From Salegentibacter sp. (GTDB taxonomy: Bacteria; Bacteroidota; Bacteroidia; Flavobacteriales; Flavobacteriaceae), in the NCBI GenBank assembly GCA_024635815.1, contig JAGXIG010000053.1:1-9750 (forward strand): a stretch of DNA of 9,750 bases. The letters are read 5' to 3'. Below are positions 1 to 6,230 of the stretch, in pieces (the stretch's first letter is position 1; each line of letters starts with the position of its first letter). The notes under the pieces were generated by a model. That model was not told where the DNA came from. It saw only the letters and a program-made list of their open reading frames with translations, and did not search any database. Position numbers and translations under genes: made by a program.

Positions 1-10
1 CTAAAAAAGA

Positions 11-42
11 TTGGTACAATAGTTATACATTTGTTACTTTTG
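11..42 (+). promoter_or_regulatory. Putative flavobacterial promoter of sucC
   Basis: A TTG at 11-13 (-33 element) and TACTTTTG at 35-42 match the Bacteroidetes primary-sigma consensus TTG-N17..23-TAnnTTTG, with a 21-base spacer. This would start the transcript near 46-50 and leave a leader of about 30 bases before the ATG at 77. A second TAnnTTTG match, TACATTTG at 26-33, overlaps the spacer, but no TTG lies at the right distance upstream of it within the window. The consensus is established knowledge; its use here is inferred. Confidence 0.55.
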
Positions 43-76
43 CTAACCGTAATAAATACTGAAGAAATAGCTGATT

Positions 77-1273
77 ATGAACATACACGAATATCAAGGA
101 AAAGAGATTTTAAGCAGTTTTGGCGTACGCATTCAACGCGGTTTAGTTGCGCATAATGCAAAAGAAGCCGTAGATGCTGCCAAAGAACTAACCGAACAAA
201 CCGGTACCGGATGGCACGTTATTAAGGCCCAGGTACACGCCGGTGGCCGTGGTAAAGGCGGTGGTGTAAAACTTGCTAAAAACCTGAAAGAGGTAGAAGA
301 AATAGCTGGAAATATTATTGGGATGAACCTGGTAACTCCGCAAACTTCTGCTGAAGGTAAAAGAGTACACCAGGTGTTGGTTGCCGAGGATGTTTACTAT
401 CCGGGAGATAACGAACCAGAAGAATATTATATGTCCGTATTGCTTAATCGTGCAACCGGGCGTAATATGATTATGTATTCTCCAGAAGGTGGTGTGGATA
501 TTGAAAGCGTTGCAGAGGAAACTCCGCATTTAATCTTTACAGAAGAAATAGATCCTTCTACAGGAATAATGCCTTTTCAGGCAAGAAGAATAGCTTTTAA
601 TTTCGGACTAAGCGGAACTGCTTTTAAGGAAATGACAAAATTCGTAATGGCTCTTTACAAGGCTTTCGAAAAATCTGATTCTTCACTTTTTGAGATCAAC
701 CCGGTTTTAAAAACCAGTGACGATAAAATCCTTGCAGTAGATGCAAAAGTAACCCTTGATGATAATGCGCTTTTCCGTCATAAAGATTATGCCGAAATGC
801 GTGATATTCGTGAAGAAAATCAAACTGAAGTTGAAGCTAAGGAAGTTGGACTTAATTATGTAGACCTTGACGGAAACGTTGGTTGTATGGTGAATGGTGC
901 TGGACTTGCAATGGCAACAATGGATCTTATTAAACAAGCAGGTGGGGAGCCGGCTAACTTCCTTGACGTTGGTGGTACCGCTGATGCCAAGCGAGTTGAA
1001 GAAGCTTTCCGTTTGATCTCAAAAGATGATAAAGTTGAAGCGATCCTTGTGAATATCTTTGGAGGAATTGTTCGTTGTGACCGTGTGGCACAGGGAATTG
1101 TTGATGCCTATAAAAACCTTGGAGATACCATAGATGTGCCAATTATTGTACGTCTACAGGGAACCAATGCAGATATTGCCAAGAAATTAATAGACGATAG
1201 CGGATTTAAGATCCACTCTGCAGTACAGTTCCAGGAAGCTGCGGATAAAGTACAGGAAGTACTTAAAAAATAA
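77..1273 (+). CDS. sucC: Succinate--CoA ligase (ADP-forming) subunit beta
   Basis: This is the beta subunit of succinyl-CoA synthetase, the cytosolic TCA-cycle enzyme that makes ATP from succinyl-CoA by substrate-level phosphorylation, working with the alpha subunit SucD. The 398 residues are close to the family's usual length (about 388-398) and run from the typical start MNIHEYQGKEIL to a lysine-rich end. The N-terminal ATP-grasp part shows K50 and the glycine-rich GGRGKGG (56-62). Mg/nucleotide ligands are expected at N208 (in EINPV) and D223 (in VDAK). The C-terminal CoA-ligase part holds MVNGAGLAMATMD (271-283), FLDVGGTAD (295-303) and NIFGGIVRCD (326-335). The ATG at 77 gives the family N-terminus, and no strong Shine-Dalgarno precedes it, as is usual in this phylum. 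sucD does not follow; the subunit genes are evidently apart. The ADP-forming label follows the bacterial family and is not proven by sequence. Confidence 0.97.
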   Translation: MNIHEYQGKEILSSFGVRIQRGLVAHNAKEAVDAAKELTEQTGTGWHVIKAQVHAGGRGKGGGVKLAKNLKEVEEIAGNIIGMNLVTPQTSAEGKRVHQVLVAEDVYYPGDNEPEEYYMSVLLNRATGRNMIMYSPEGGVDIESVAEETPHLIFTEEIDPSTGIMPFQARRIAFNFGLSGTAFKEMTKFVMALYKAFEKSDSSLFEINPVLKTSDDKILAVDAKVTLDDNALFRHKDYAEMRDIREENQTEVEAKEVGLNYVDLDGNVGCMVNGAGLAMATMDLIKQAGGEPANFLDVGGTADAKRVEEAFRLISKDDKVEAILVNIFGGIVRCDRVAQGIVDAYKNLGDTIDVPIIVRLQGTNADIAKKLIDDSGFKIHSAVQFQEAADKVQEVLKK

Positions 1274-1276
1274 ATC

Positions 1277-1301
1277 TTTATAGGAATTTTATTCCTGTAA
1301 G
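1277..1301 (+). other. Hairpin just after the sucC stop codon
   Basis: AGGAAT (1282-1287) and ATTCCT (1291-1296) pair around a TTT loop. The stem can be extended outward by TTTAT/GTAAG with G-U pairs. It begins about four bases after the stop codon but lacks a following T-run. It is therefore more likely a 3'-end-protecting hairpin, or part of a two-hairpin terminator with the next element, than a terminator by itself. Confidence 0.4.
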
Positions 1302-1304
1302 ATT

Positions 1305-1383
1305 AAGGCTGTCTAAAGTTATCTTGTTAGACCCTGAAACAAGTTCAGGGGTGACGTAATAAGATAATTTTAGGCAGTTTTTT
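1305..1383 (+). terminator. Long stem-loop containing a dispersed repeat; likely sucC terminator
   Basis: The arm at 1305-1325 (ending GTTATCTT) pairs with 1361-1380 (starting AAGATAATTTTAGGCAG) through about 19 base pairs, some of them G-U. The 3' arm runs into TTTTTT (1378-1383), the form of an intrinsic terminator. Within the loop lies a second hairpin, CCTGAA-ACAAG-TTCAGG, part of a 31-base repeat at 1326-1356 that recurs at 6091-6120, 6141-6170 and 8680-8709. The terminator role is inferred from the shape, the T-run and the position after sucC. Apart from the two hairpins, nothing else is seen in the 220-base gap 1274-1493. Confidence 0.6.
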
Positions 1384-1493
1384 ATGCGCTAAATTGAAAT
1401 AAATAGTTAATTTCTGTTAAAAACGCTTCAACAGTGTAACACTAAGTGATTTAACCCGGTCTTTATAATGTATAACCTTTAAATTTTATTATT

Positions 1494-1826
1494 ATGAAGA
1501 CTTTAAAATTAATATTATTCGCTTTAGCATTTAGCGCCGGAAGTTTACTTCACGCAGCCCCTGAAAATTCACCTGAAACAAAAGATGCCTTTAATGAGGA
1601 AATTCAGCAACTATTGAAGAAAATTGAAATTAAAATTGAAGAGGATGTAGTTGCCTATGTGCTTATAAGCTTTAATGAAGAAAACGAAATGCAGGTGCTT
1701 TACGTTGGCACAAAGAATACCGAGGCCGGTAAACTAATCAAAAAACGTTTGAACCATAAGAAGATCAAAACGGTTTTAGATCCTTCTATCAAGAAATATA
1801 AGTTACCAATAAGATTAAAATCCTAA
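1494..1826 (+). CDS. Small secreted protein of unknown function
   Basis: I do not recognise a named family. The 110-residue product starts with a good Sec signal peptide: positive MKTLK, a hydrophobic stretch at 6-19, and a likely signal peptidase I cleavage near A21/A22, so the mature protein of about 89 residues should be periplasmic or exported. No lipobox cysteine and no further membrane segment is seen. The mature part is highly charged, with a KKIEIKIEED stretch, a VAYVLISFNEENEM segment (54-67), and KKRLNHKKIK followed by KKYKLPIRLKS at the end. The order of a beta-strand-like VLISFN element, a helix ending in LNHKK, and a final LPIRL strand loosely recalls the small TonB-C-like domain of short exported flavobacterial proteins. 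That resemblance is from memory and is weak. The gene stands alone, converges on the lipoprotein gene, and ends 32 bases before a clear terminator. Confidence 0.75.
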   Translation: MKTLKLILFALAFSAGSLLHAAPENSPETKDAFNEEIQQLLKKIEIKIEEDVVAYVLISFNEENEMQVLYVGTKNTEAGKLIKKRLNHKKIKTVLDPSIKKYKLPIRLKS

Positions 1827-1858
1827 GTATTTCTTCAGTCAGAAAATGTAAAAAACAA

Positions 1859-1890
1859 AAACCCGGTTCATCACCGGGTTTCCTTTTTTA
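1859..1890. terminator. Bidirectional intrinsic terminator between convergent genes
   Basis: AAACCCGGT (1859-1867) and ACCGGGTTT (1873-1881) form a perfect 9-bp stem around the five-base loop TCATC. CCTTTTTT follows on the + strand; on the - strand the complement of AAAAACAAAA supplies a T-rich tail. It lies between the ends of the small secreted protein gene (1826) and the lipoprotein gene (1903) and can serve both. Confidence 0.85.
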
Positions 1891-1902
1891 TAATTGGAAT
1901 TT

Positions 1903-2709
1903 TTATTCTTCCCTTTCAGGGTACCATTCCAACATTTCCACCTCAATATCTTTATTACCTTCGTTTACCAATTTTTTAAATTTTTCAACATCGGCAAAAC
2001 CATCCTGACCTCTAAAATGATAAGGAATCACTTTTTCAGGTGCAAATGCTAAAACGCCATCGGCAGCATCTTCAACCGTCATCGTATATGGCTGGTTCAT
2101 TGGGATTAAAGCAATCTCAATATTTTCTAATTCTTTCATTTCAGGAATATTTTCAGTATCACCCGCAATATAAAGTCGTTGTCCGTTTCTTTCTACTACA
2201 TAACCATTCCCACGTCCTTTAGGATGATAAGCTTCAGAGTCTTCCGGAAGATTATACATTGGGATAGCTTCAATATAAAACTCAAGTACACGAGTGGTAG
2301 CCCCATTTTCCAAAACCCTTACGATGTCGTTCATTTCATCTGGCATTTCATCTCTTACCGCTTGCGGTACTATAATGTGAGTTCCTTCAAGACTCAATGC
2401 CTCCAGAGTTTCGATACTCATATGATCTCCGTGAATATCCGTAATTAAGATAAAATCCGGTTTTTCAGTTCCTTCAAAGGCTTCAGCCCCACCAACCGGA
2501 TCTATATAAAAAGTAGCATCGCTCCAGTTTATTACGGCAGTTGCGTGAGAGATAGGCTGAATGTCTATAGAAGCCGAATCAGCTTCCAAAACATTTTTTT
2601 CCTCGCCATAAGGATTTTCCATCTCATTTTCACCTTGATTCTCTTTTCCTTCATCTTTGCAGCCGGTAAAAAGAATTCCCACTGCGAGTAAAGTGAATAA
2701 ATATTTCAT
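1903..2709 (-). CDS. Metallo-beta-lactamase-fold hydrolase, predicted lipoprotein
   Basis: This 268-residue protein has a lipoprotein signal peptide: MKY, a hydrophobic core, and the lipobox LFTGC with C17 as the lipidated cysteine. An acidic linker (18-48) leads to an MBL-fold domain resembling the UlaG/YtkL-like branch. Visible signatures are HATAVINWSDATFYIDP (55-71), the metal motif TDIHGDH (90-96; H93, D95, H96), a further histidine H162 in HPKGRGNGYVV, AGDTE with bridging D184, and the terminal histidine H231 in IPYHFRGQ. The first position of the usual HxHxDH motif is Asp (D91) rather than His, which I recall from related envelope proteins in Bacteroidetes. The substrate cannot be told; relatives act on lactones, phosphodiesters or other esters. 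It should face the periplasm or the cell surface. The GNAT gene lies 63 bases upstream on the same strand, so co-transcription is possible but unproven. Confidence 0.88.
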   Translation of the reverse strand: MKYLFTLLAVGILFTGCKDEGKENQGENEMENPYGEEKNVLEADSASIDIQPISHATAVINWSDATFYIDPVGGAEAFEGTEKPDFILITDIHGDHMSIETLEALSLEGTHIIVPQAVRDEMPDEMNDIVRVLENGATTRVLEFYIEAIPMYNLPEDSEAYHPKGRGNGYVVERNGQRLYIAGDTENIPEMKELENIEIALIPMNQPYTMTVEDAADGVLAFAPEKVIPYHFRGQDGFADVEKFKKLVNEGNKDIEVEMLEWYPEREE

Positions 2710-2772
2710 ATTTCGTTATTTTGCCTTAAAATTAATTAACCTGTGCTAGAATAGCCTAGTTTTTTTTAATTT

Positions 2773-3231
2773 TTAGGATAGGTTAAGCTTCATTTTTATA
2801 TCTCCACGGGTGTATGGGTTGTTTTCTCCAATAGGAATTTCCTCGAAACCATATTTTTTATAAATATAGATTGCATTTTCAAGCTTCCTGTTTGAGAAAA
2901 TAATCAACTGGTCCCATCCCTGGTTTCTGGCAAATTTCAGGGTATGTTCCATTAATTTCTGACCTATTTTCTTTCCTTGGTATTCGGGAGTTATGGCCAT
3001 TTTGGTCAATTCAAAAACTCCGTTTTCAATTTTCATTAAAGCCACGCAACCAATAATTTTTTCATCATCTTTCACCATAAAGATATTCCCGCCGGGTTCA
3101 ATAATATATTTTCCGGGTTTTCCTAATACTTCTTCATCGTGGGGTTCTACCCAAAAATACTTTTCAAGCCAGGCGAGGTTTAGTTTTTTAAAATCTTCGG
3201 CGTAAGCCGAATCAAAAGAGATTATTTCCAT
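2773..3231 (-). CDS. GNAT-family N-acetyltransferase
   Basis: This is a cytosolic acetyl-CoA-dependent acyltransferase of unknown substrate, 152 residues when started at the ATG at 3231 (MEIISFDSAYAEDFKKLN). The GNAT core is visible: a beta strand with GCVALMKIENGVFELTKMAI, then the acetyl-CoA pyrophosphate-binding loop as YQGKKIGQKLM (the Q/RxxGxG/A motif A), then a helix and strand ending in LIIFSNRKLENAIYIYKKYGF (motif B region; the Y of KYGF is the usual general-acid position), and a final strand with the KMKLNL end. The frame stays open upstream to a further ATG at 3282. That would add 17 residues encoded partly by a palindromic repeat (3264-3300), so I reject it. The stop codon is 63 bases before the lipoprotein gene's start. 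Confidence 0.88.
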   Translation of the reverse strand: MEIISFDSAYAEDFKKLNLAWLEKYFWVEPHDEEVLGKPGKYIIEPGGNIFMVKDDEKIIGCVALMKIENGVFELTKMAITPEYQGKKIGQKLMEHTLKFARNQGWDQLIIFSNRKLENAIYIYKKYGFEEIPIGENNPYTRGDIKMKLNLS

Positions 3232-3238
3232 TTTTTTA

Positions 3239-3251
3239 CTCGATAATCGAG
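3239..3251. repeat. 13-base palindrome just upstream of the GNAT start
   Basis: CTCGAT-A-ATCGAG is a perfect inverted repeat with 6-bp arms, seven bases before the GNAT start codon read on the - strand. It sits where the leader RNA or an operator would be. It may bind a regulator or form a small RNA hairpin over the ribosome-binding region, but only the symmetry is seen. Confidence 0.45.
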
Positions 3252-3263
3252 ATTTAAATGCTC

Positions 3264-3300
3264 CGAGGCCTGCCCGAATCATTCAGGCGGGCTTGCCTCG
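3264..3300. repeat. Palindromic intergenic repeat, copy A
   Basis: CGAGGC (3264-3269) pairs with GCCTCG (3295-3300), and inside it GCCCG (3272-3276) pairs with CGGGC (3288-3292). GATTT (3251-3255) and AAATC (3301-3305) extend the symmetry outward. It carries the motif GGGCTTGCC at 3289-3297, shared with copy B. It looks like a REP-type repeat of the kind scattered between flavobacterial genes. It is noticeably more GC-rich than its surroundings. Confidence 0.65.
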
Positions 3301-3326
3301 AAATCAAATTATATTTTCCAATAATG

Positions 3327-3347
3327 CCTCGTGGGCTTGCCGCGAGG
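3327..3347. repeat. Palindromic intergenic repeat, copy B
   Basis: CCTCG (3327-3331) pairs with CGAGG (3343-3347). The loop contains GGGCTTGCC (3333-3341), the same nonamer as copy A 44 bases upstream. The two hairpins therefore form a small REP-like cluster ahead of the GNAT gene. Between this copy and the pseudogene (3348-3432) I see only AT-rich sequence with no feature. Confidence 0.6.
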
Positions 3348-3432
3348 TAGTTTACTAAATTAAAATTTTTGGCTAAAATAGAAAATAATGCTGTTTCTGC
3401 AGATTGCCTTTTTAATTAAAAAACAGGAAAGT

Positions 3433-3706
3433 TTATTTCTGCCCCGTGGTTCTGCTTTTTCCTTGTTTCCAGGGCCAGAATTTGCTCCATTTGCACATCC
3501 TAAACCACGGTTGCTATAATATCGGCGGAATTCAGGATTTCCAGGCCGGGTAAAATGGTACGGCCTAATTCCTACCTTATTTGCTTAAAACTCCTGATTC
3601 CTCTTCCTTGTCCCTAAAAGGCGTACCGGCCTAAAGCAAGAAAAGTCTCAAATACCATGACCAGAATCCCTACAACTTCTATTACCAGAGCAGTTGTTTC
3701 AATTAG
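3433..3706 (-). pseudogene. Remnant of a DUF1622-type membrane protein gene
   Basis: Read on the - strand from 3706, a broken frame gives LIETTALVIEVVGILVMV, then FLALGRYAF, a stop, GQGRGIRSFKQIR, a stop, ELGRTILPGLEILNSADIIA, then TVV, a stop, DVQME. This follows the order of the small DUF1622 membrane family as I remember it: a first hydrophobic helix, a basic loop, then LGRxILLGLExLxAADII. Three in-frame TAG codons lie at 3614-3616, 3572-3574 and 3500-3502. After about 3485 the family-like C-terminus (SKFWPWKQGK) continues in another frame to a TAA at 3433-3435, and the second-half helix expected between is missing, implying an internal frameshifting deletion. No start codon is left, since the frame is closed at 3707-3709, ten bases after hutG ends. 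I see no way it could make a functional protein. The family assignment rests on pattern memory. Confidence 0.75.
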
Positions 3707-3716
3707 TTATTCTACC

Positions 3717-4727
3717 TTATCTTCCATAGTCTGCTTTCATAAAATCTGTTATAAAAAAAGATAAGGCTTTTCCAACCTGTCCTGCGCTTTCCTGAGTAGG
3801 AGCCGCTTCGCAAATATGCAGATATTCACAATTTTTTTCTTCGGAAGTAAGTTGAAGAAAATTCCTGACCATATTTAGGTTAAATCCTGAAGGTGATTGT
3901 GCGCTCGATGGAAAATTTATAATCGCATCACAATCCAGTTCTAATCCGAAAGCCTGCTTATTAACAAACTCTAAATGTGAATTAAAAGCCGCCATTTTAC
4001 CCTGGTGGGTTTGCAGAATGAGATTTTCAAAAAGATCAAATCTTATGGTTGAATTTGAACCTATCTCATCAAAAATGTATTGAGGCGTATAATTTTTATG
4101 AATTCCGAACATCGAATATTTTCCTAAAAGTCCATCACTTTTGGCAAAGCTAAAACCATTTCCACTATGCCGATGTTCTAACTTTCTTAAATCGGTATGC
4201 GCATCGATATTTAAAATATTTAGCGGTTTTTTTAGTGCTGAAGAAGTACCTTTTATATTTCCGTAGGCATTGTTATGACCGCCGCCTATAATGATTGGTG
4301 TTTTTCCCGCAGAAATTATTTTCTCCACTAAAGTACTAACTTTTTCATCTATCTTTTCTACCAGGTCACCGAGTTTTGGATAATAATTCGGATCTGCCTC
4401 ATCGATATTGTCTGCTTTTTGCATTTCCGATCTGCAATCAATCTCCCCGAGTAAAATGATGTTTTCCGGAGCGGTAAAGTCGTTTTTCTGAATATTCAAT
4501 AACGAATTTAAACAGGCCTCCCAGGCTTTTGAAGCCCCGGGTTTTCCGTGATTGGCTCTGACGCCAATATCTTCTGGAATACCGAAGAGGACGAATTTCG
4601 CTTCCGTATTATTAAGATCATCCAGATTCTCAATAAAAGCTATTTTTTCTCCAAACCGGGTTTCGCCATCGCGAATGAAAATTAGCTTTTCAACCGACTT
4701 ATAATTATAGATTTTTAGGCCTTCCAT
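3717..4727 (-). CDS. hutG: Formimidoylglutamase, arginase/ureohydrolase family
   Basis: This is predicted to hydrolyse N-formimidoyl-L-glutamate to glutamate and formamide, the last step of the histidine-degradation route that follows HutI. The 336-residue protein has the ureohydrolase fold and its binuclear Mn-site ligands: H151 in GGGHNNAYGN (148-157), D175, H177 and D179 in IDAHTDLR (174-181), and D265 and D267 in LELDCDAI. E308 in HICEAAP is the usual late glutamate. The third motif reads ExDxD where classical arginases and agmatinases have SxDxDxxDP, so it is a divergent branch. The substrate is assigned mainly from context: its ATG overlaps the hutI stop by one base (TAATG), implying translational coupling. 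The protein is cytosolic. The first 45 residues lack a recognisable motif but resemble an N-terminal extension. A related arginase-like activity cannot be excluded from sequence alone. Confidence 0.85.
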   Translation of the reverse strand: MEGLKIYNYKSVEKLIFIRDGETRFGEKIAFIENLDDLNNTEAKFVLFGIPEDIGVRANHGKPGASKAWEACLNSLLNIQKNDFTAPENIILLGEIDCRSEMQKADNIDEADPNYYPKLGDLVEKIDEKVSTLVEKIISAGKTPIIIGGGHNNAYGNIKGTSSALKKPLNILNIDAHTDLRKLEHRHSGNGFSFAKSDGLLGKYSMFGIHKNYTPQYIFDEIGSNSTIRFDLFENLILQTHQGKMAAFNSHLEFVNKQAFGLELDCDAIINFPSSAQSPSGFNLNMVRNFLQLTSEEKNCEYLHICEAAPTQESAGQVGKALSFFITDFMKADYGR

Positions 4728-5965
4728 TATTCCAGCAATTTTCCGTTAATAAAAACCGATTCTATTGAATTCGTGCCAAAAGCATAAGGTAAAAAGGTAT
4801 AGGACGGAATTTCCTTTGTTAATATAAGATTAGCCTTTTTTCCTCTGGTAATACTTCCGTGTGTTTTGCTGAGTTCCATGGCATACGCTCCGTTTATAGT
4901 AGCAGCATTTATTGCCTCTTCTAGAGTCATTTTCATTTTTATACAGGCCAGAGAAACTACTAAATTCATATTTCCGCTCGGTGTACTTCCGGGATTAAAA
5001 TCTGTAGCTAAGGCCAACGGCAATCCGGCGTCAAGCATTTCACGGGCCGGAGTGTAAGGTATGTTCAAAAACAAGGAGCAGGAGGGAAGTGCCACTGGCA
5101 TTGTATTCGTACCTTTTAGACTCTCAATATCCTCCGGACGCATTACTTCTAAATGATCTACACTTAATGCATTGTGTTCAATTCCCGCCTGAATACCGCC
5201 AATAGCATTAAATTGATTGACGTGAATTTTGGGTTTTAAACCGTACTTTTTTGCTGCGGAAAGCAATTTATGAGTATCATCCACGCTGAAATATCCTTTT
5301 TCGCAAAAAACATCAATGTACTCCGCGAGTTTTTCTTTAGCTACTTTTGGTAAAATTTGGTCTATCACCAAATCCATATAAGCACCGGGCTTTTCCTTAT
5401 ATTCCTTTGGAATAGCGTGAGCGCCTAAAAAGGTAGCTTTAATGGGAAGCTCATAATTCTGCTGAAGCTTCTTTATTACCCGAAGCATTTTTAACTCGCC
5501 TTCTTCAGTTAAACCGTAACCCGATTTAATTTCTACCGCACCGGTACCGAGTTTCATTACTTCTTCAAGCCGTTTGGCCGATTGTTTGTAAACTTCTTCT
5601 TCCGGGGTTTCCTGTAAGGTTTTGGCAGAGTTTAAGATACCGCCACCGCGCTTGGCGATTTCTTCATATGAAAGACCGTTAATGCGATCGGCGAATTCCA
5701 GTTCCCGGTTTCCGGAATAGACGATGTGCGTGTGGGAATCGCACCAGCTAGGCAGGATTATTTTACCCTCAGCATTAATAGTCTTATCAGCATTTAATTC
5801 GGGCAGCGAATTCATTTCGCCATAATCGGAAATTTTATCATCTTCAATAAGTAACCAGGCATTTTTGAGAGTGGGAAGCTCCTTCATTTCGGAGCCGGAA
5901 AGTTTTTCAACCGGTTCATCTCTTACCTGCAGGAGTTCTTTTATATTGGTAAATAATTGTTTCAT
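4727..5965 (-). CDS. hutI: Imidazolonepropionase
   Basis: This is a cytosolic amidohydrolase that opens 4-imidazolone-5-propionate to N-formimidoyl-L-glutamate, the third step of histidine breakdown. The 412 residues match the family length. The metal site is complete: H78 and H80 in DSHTHIVYSGNRELEF (76-91), H248 in KIHVNQFNAIGG, and D322 in LATDFNPGS. Substrate-binding and family signatures include RGGGILNSAKTLQE (106-119), EIKSGYGL (145-152), FLGAHAIPKEY (179-189) and VDHLEVM (269-275). The C-terminus returns to the composite beta domain with ITRGKKANLIL and FINGKLLE. The ATG at 5965 gives the expected N-terminal beta domain. It is the first gene of a two-gene operon with hutG and has a TATCTTTG promoter element about 47 bases upstream. 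hutH and hutU are not nearby. Confidence 0.96.
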   Translation of the reverse strand: MKQLFTNIKELLQVRDEPVEKLSGSEMKELPTLKNAWLLIEDDKISDYGEMNSLPELNADKTINAEGKIILPSWCDSHTHIVYSGNRELEFADRINGLSYEEIAKRGGGILNSAKTLQETPEEEVYKQSAKRLEEVMKLGTGAVEIKSGYGLTEEGELKMLRVIKKLQQNYELPIKATFLGAHAIPKEYKEKPGAYMDLVIDQILPKVAKEKLAEYIDVFCEKGYFSVDDTHKLLSAAKKYGLKPKIHVNQFNAIGGIQAGIEHNALSVDHLEVMRPEDIESLKGTNTMPVALPSCSLFLNIPYTPAREMLDAGLPLALATDFNPGSTPSGNMNLVVSLACIKMKMTLEEAINAATINGAYAMELSKTHGSITRGKKANLILTKEIPSYTFLPYAFGTNSIESVFINGKLLE

Positions 5966-6011
5966 TTTGGTTAGTTTTTGTGTCTGTTTTCTGCTGAAAA
6001 CGTCAGCTAAA

Positions 6012-6019
6012 CAAAGATA
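6012..6019 (-). promoter_or_regulatory. Putative -7 element of the hutI-hutG operon
   Basis: The - strand reads TATCTTTG, an exact match to the Bacteroidetes -7 consensus TAnnTTTG. It would start transcription around 6005 and give a leader of about 40 bases. No TTG is found at the right distance upstream (only T-rich sequence), so the -33 element is weak or absent, as may suit an activator-dependent operon. That last point is inference. Confidence 0.45.
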
Positions 6020-6058
6020 AAAACTAAGCCGGTAAAACCTGCTTTTTCAGAAAAAACA

Positions 6059-6198
6059 AAAAAGGCTGACTGAATTATGATTTTGCTTAGCGTCATCCTG
6101 GACTTGTTTCAGGATCTAACATGATTATAGCAAGTATCATATTAGAAGCTGAAACATGTCCAGCTTGACGAAACCAAGTATTTTCAGTCAGCCTTTTT
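6059..6198. repeat. 140-base imperfect palindrome; also likely terminator of the alcohol dehydrogenase gene
   Basis: The outer arms AAAAAGGCTGACTGAA (6059-6074) and their exact complement (6183-6198) form a perfect 16-bp stem. Inside, the two halves stay complementary with scattered mismatches almost to the centre near 6128. CGTCATCCTGGACTTGTTTC... at 6091-6120 mirrors 6141-6170 on the other strand. Read on the - strand, the stem ends in TTTTTTG and more T's, fitting a terminator for the dehydrogenase gene that ends 33 bases before it. It could instead be, or derive from, a small non-autonomous mobile palindrome (MITE-like). I see no convincing target-site duplication. In the 265-base gap 5966-6230 the only other element is the hutI promoter. 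Confidence 0.75.
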
Positions 6199-6230
6199 AT
6201 TAGTTTATCAATTAAGTAAAACCGAAGGTT

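Noticed and set aside
188..1142. Open frames antisense to sucC (188-529, 707-937, 954-1142)
   Set aside because: They lie wholly inside a well-supported conserved gene, give low-complexity translations with no motif, and have no promoter.
3232..3282. Upstream start extending the GNAT protein by 17 residues
   Set aside because: The added residues are encoded by the 3239-3251 palindrome and part of the 3264-3300 repeat. The internal ATG at 3231 gives the normal GNAT N-terminus.
3433..3706. Amber-codon readthrough (pyrrolysine-like recoding) of the three TAG codons in the DUF1622-like frame
   Set aside because: TAG is used as a normal stop by the PLP gene and bshB1 in this window. The frame also lacks a start codon and has a frameshifting deletion, so plain decay explains it.
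3232..3716. CRISPR array or phage attachment site in the repeat-rich gap
   Set aside because: The repeats are two unlike-spaced hairpins, not regularly spaced identical units. No cas gene, integrase or direct-repeat att pair is present.
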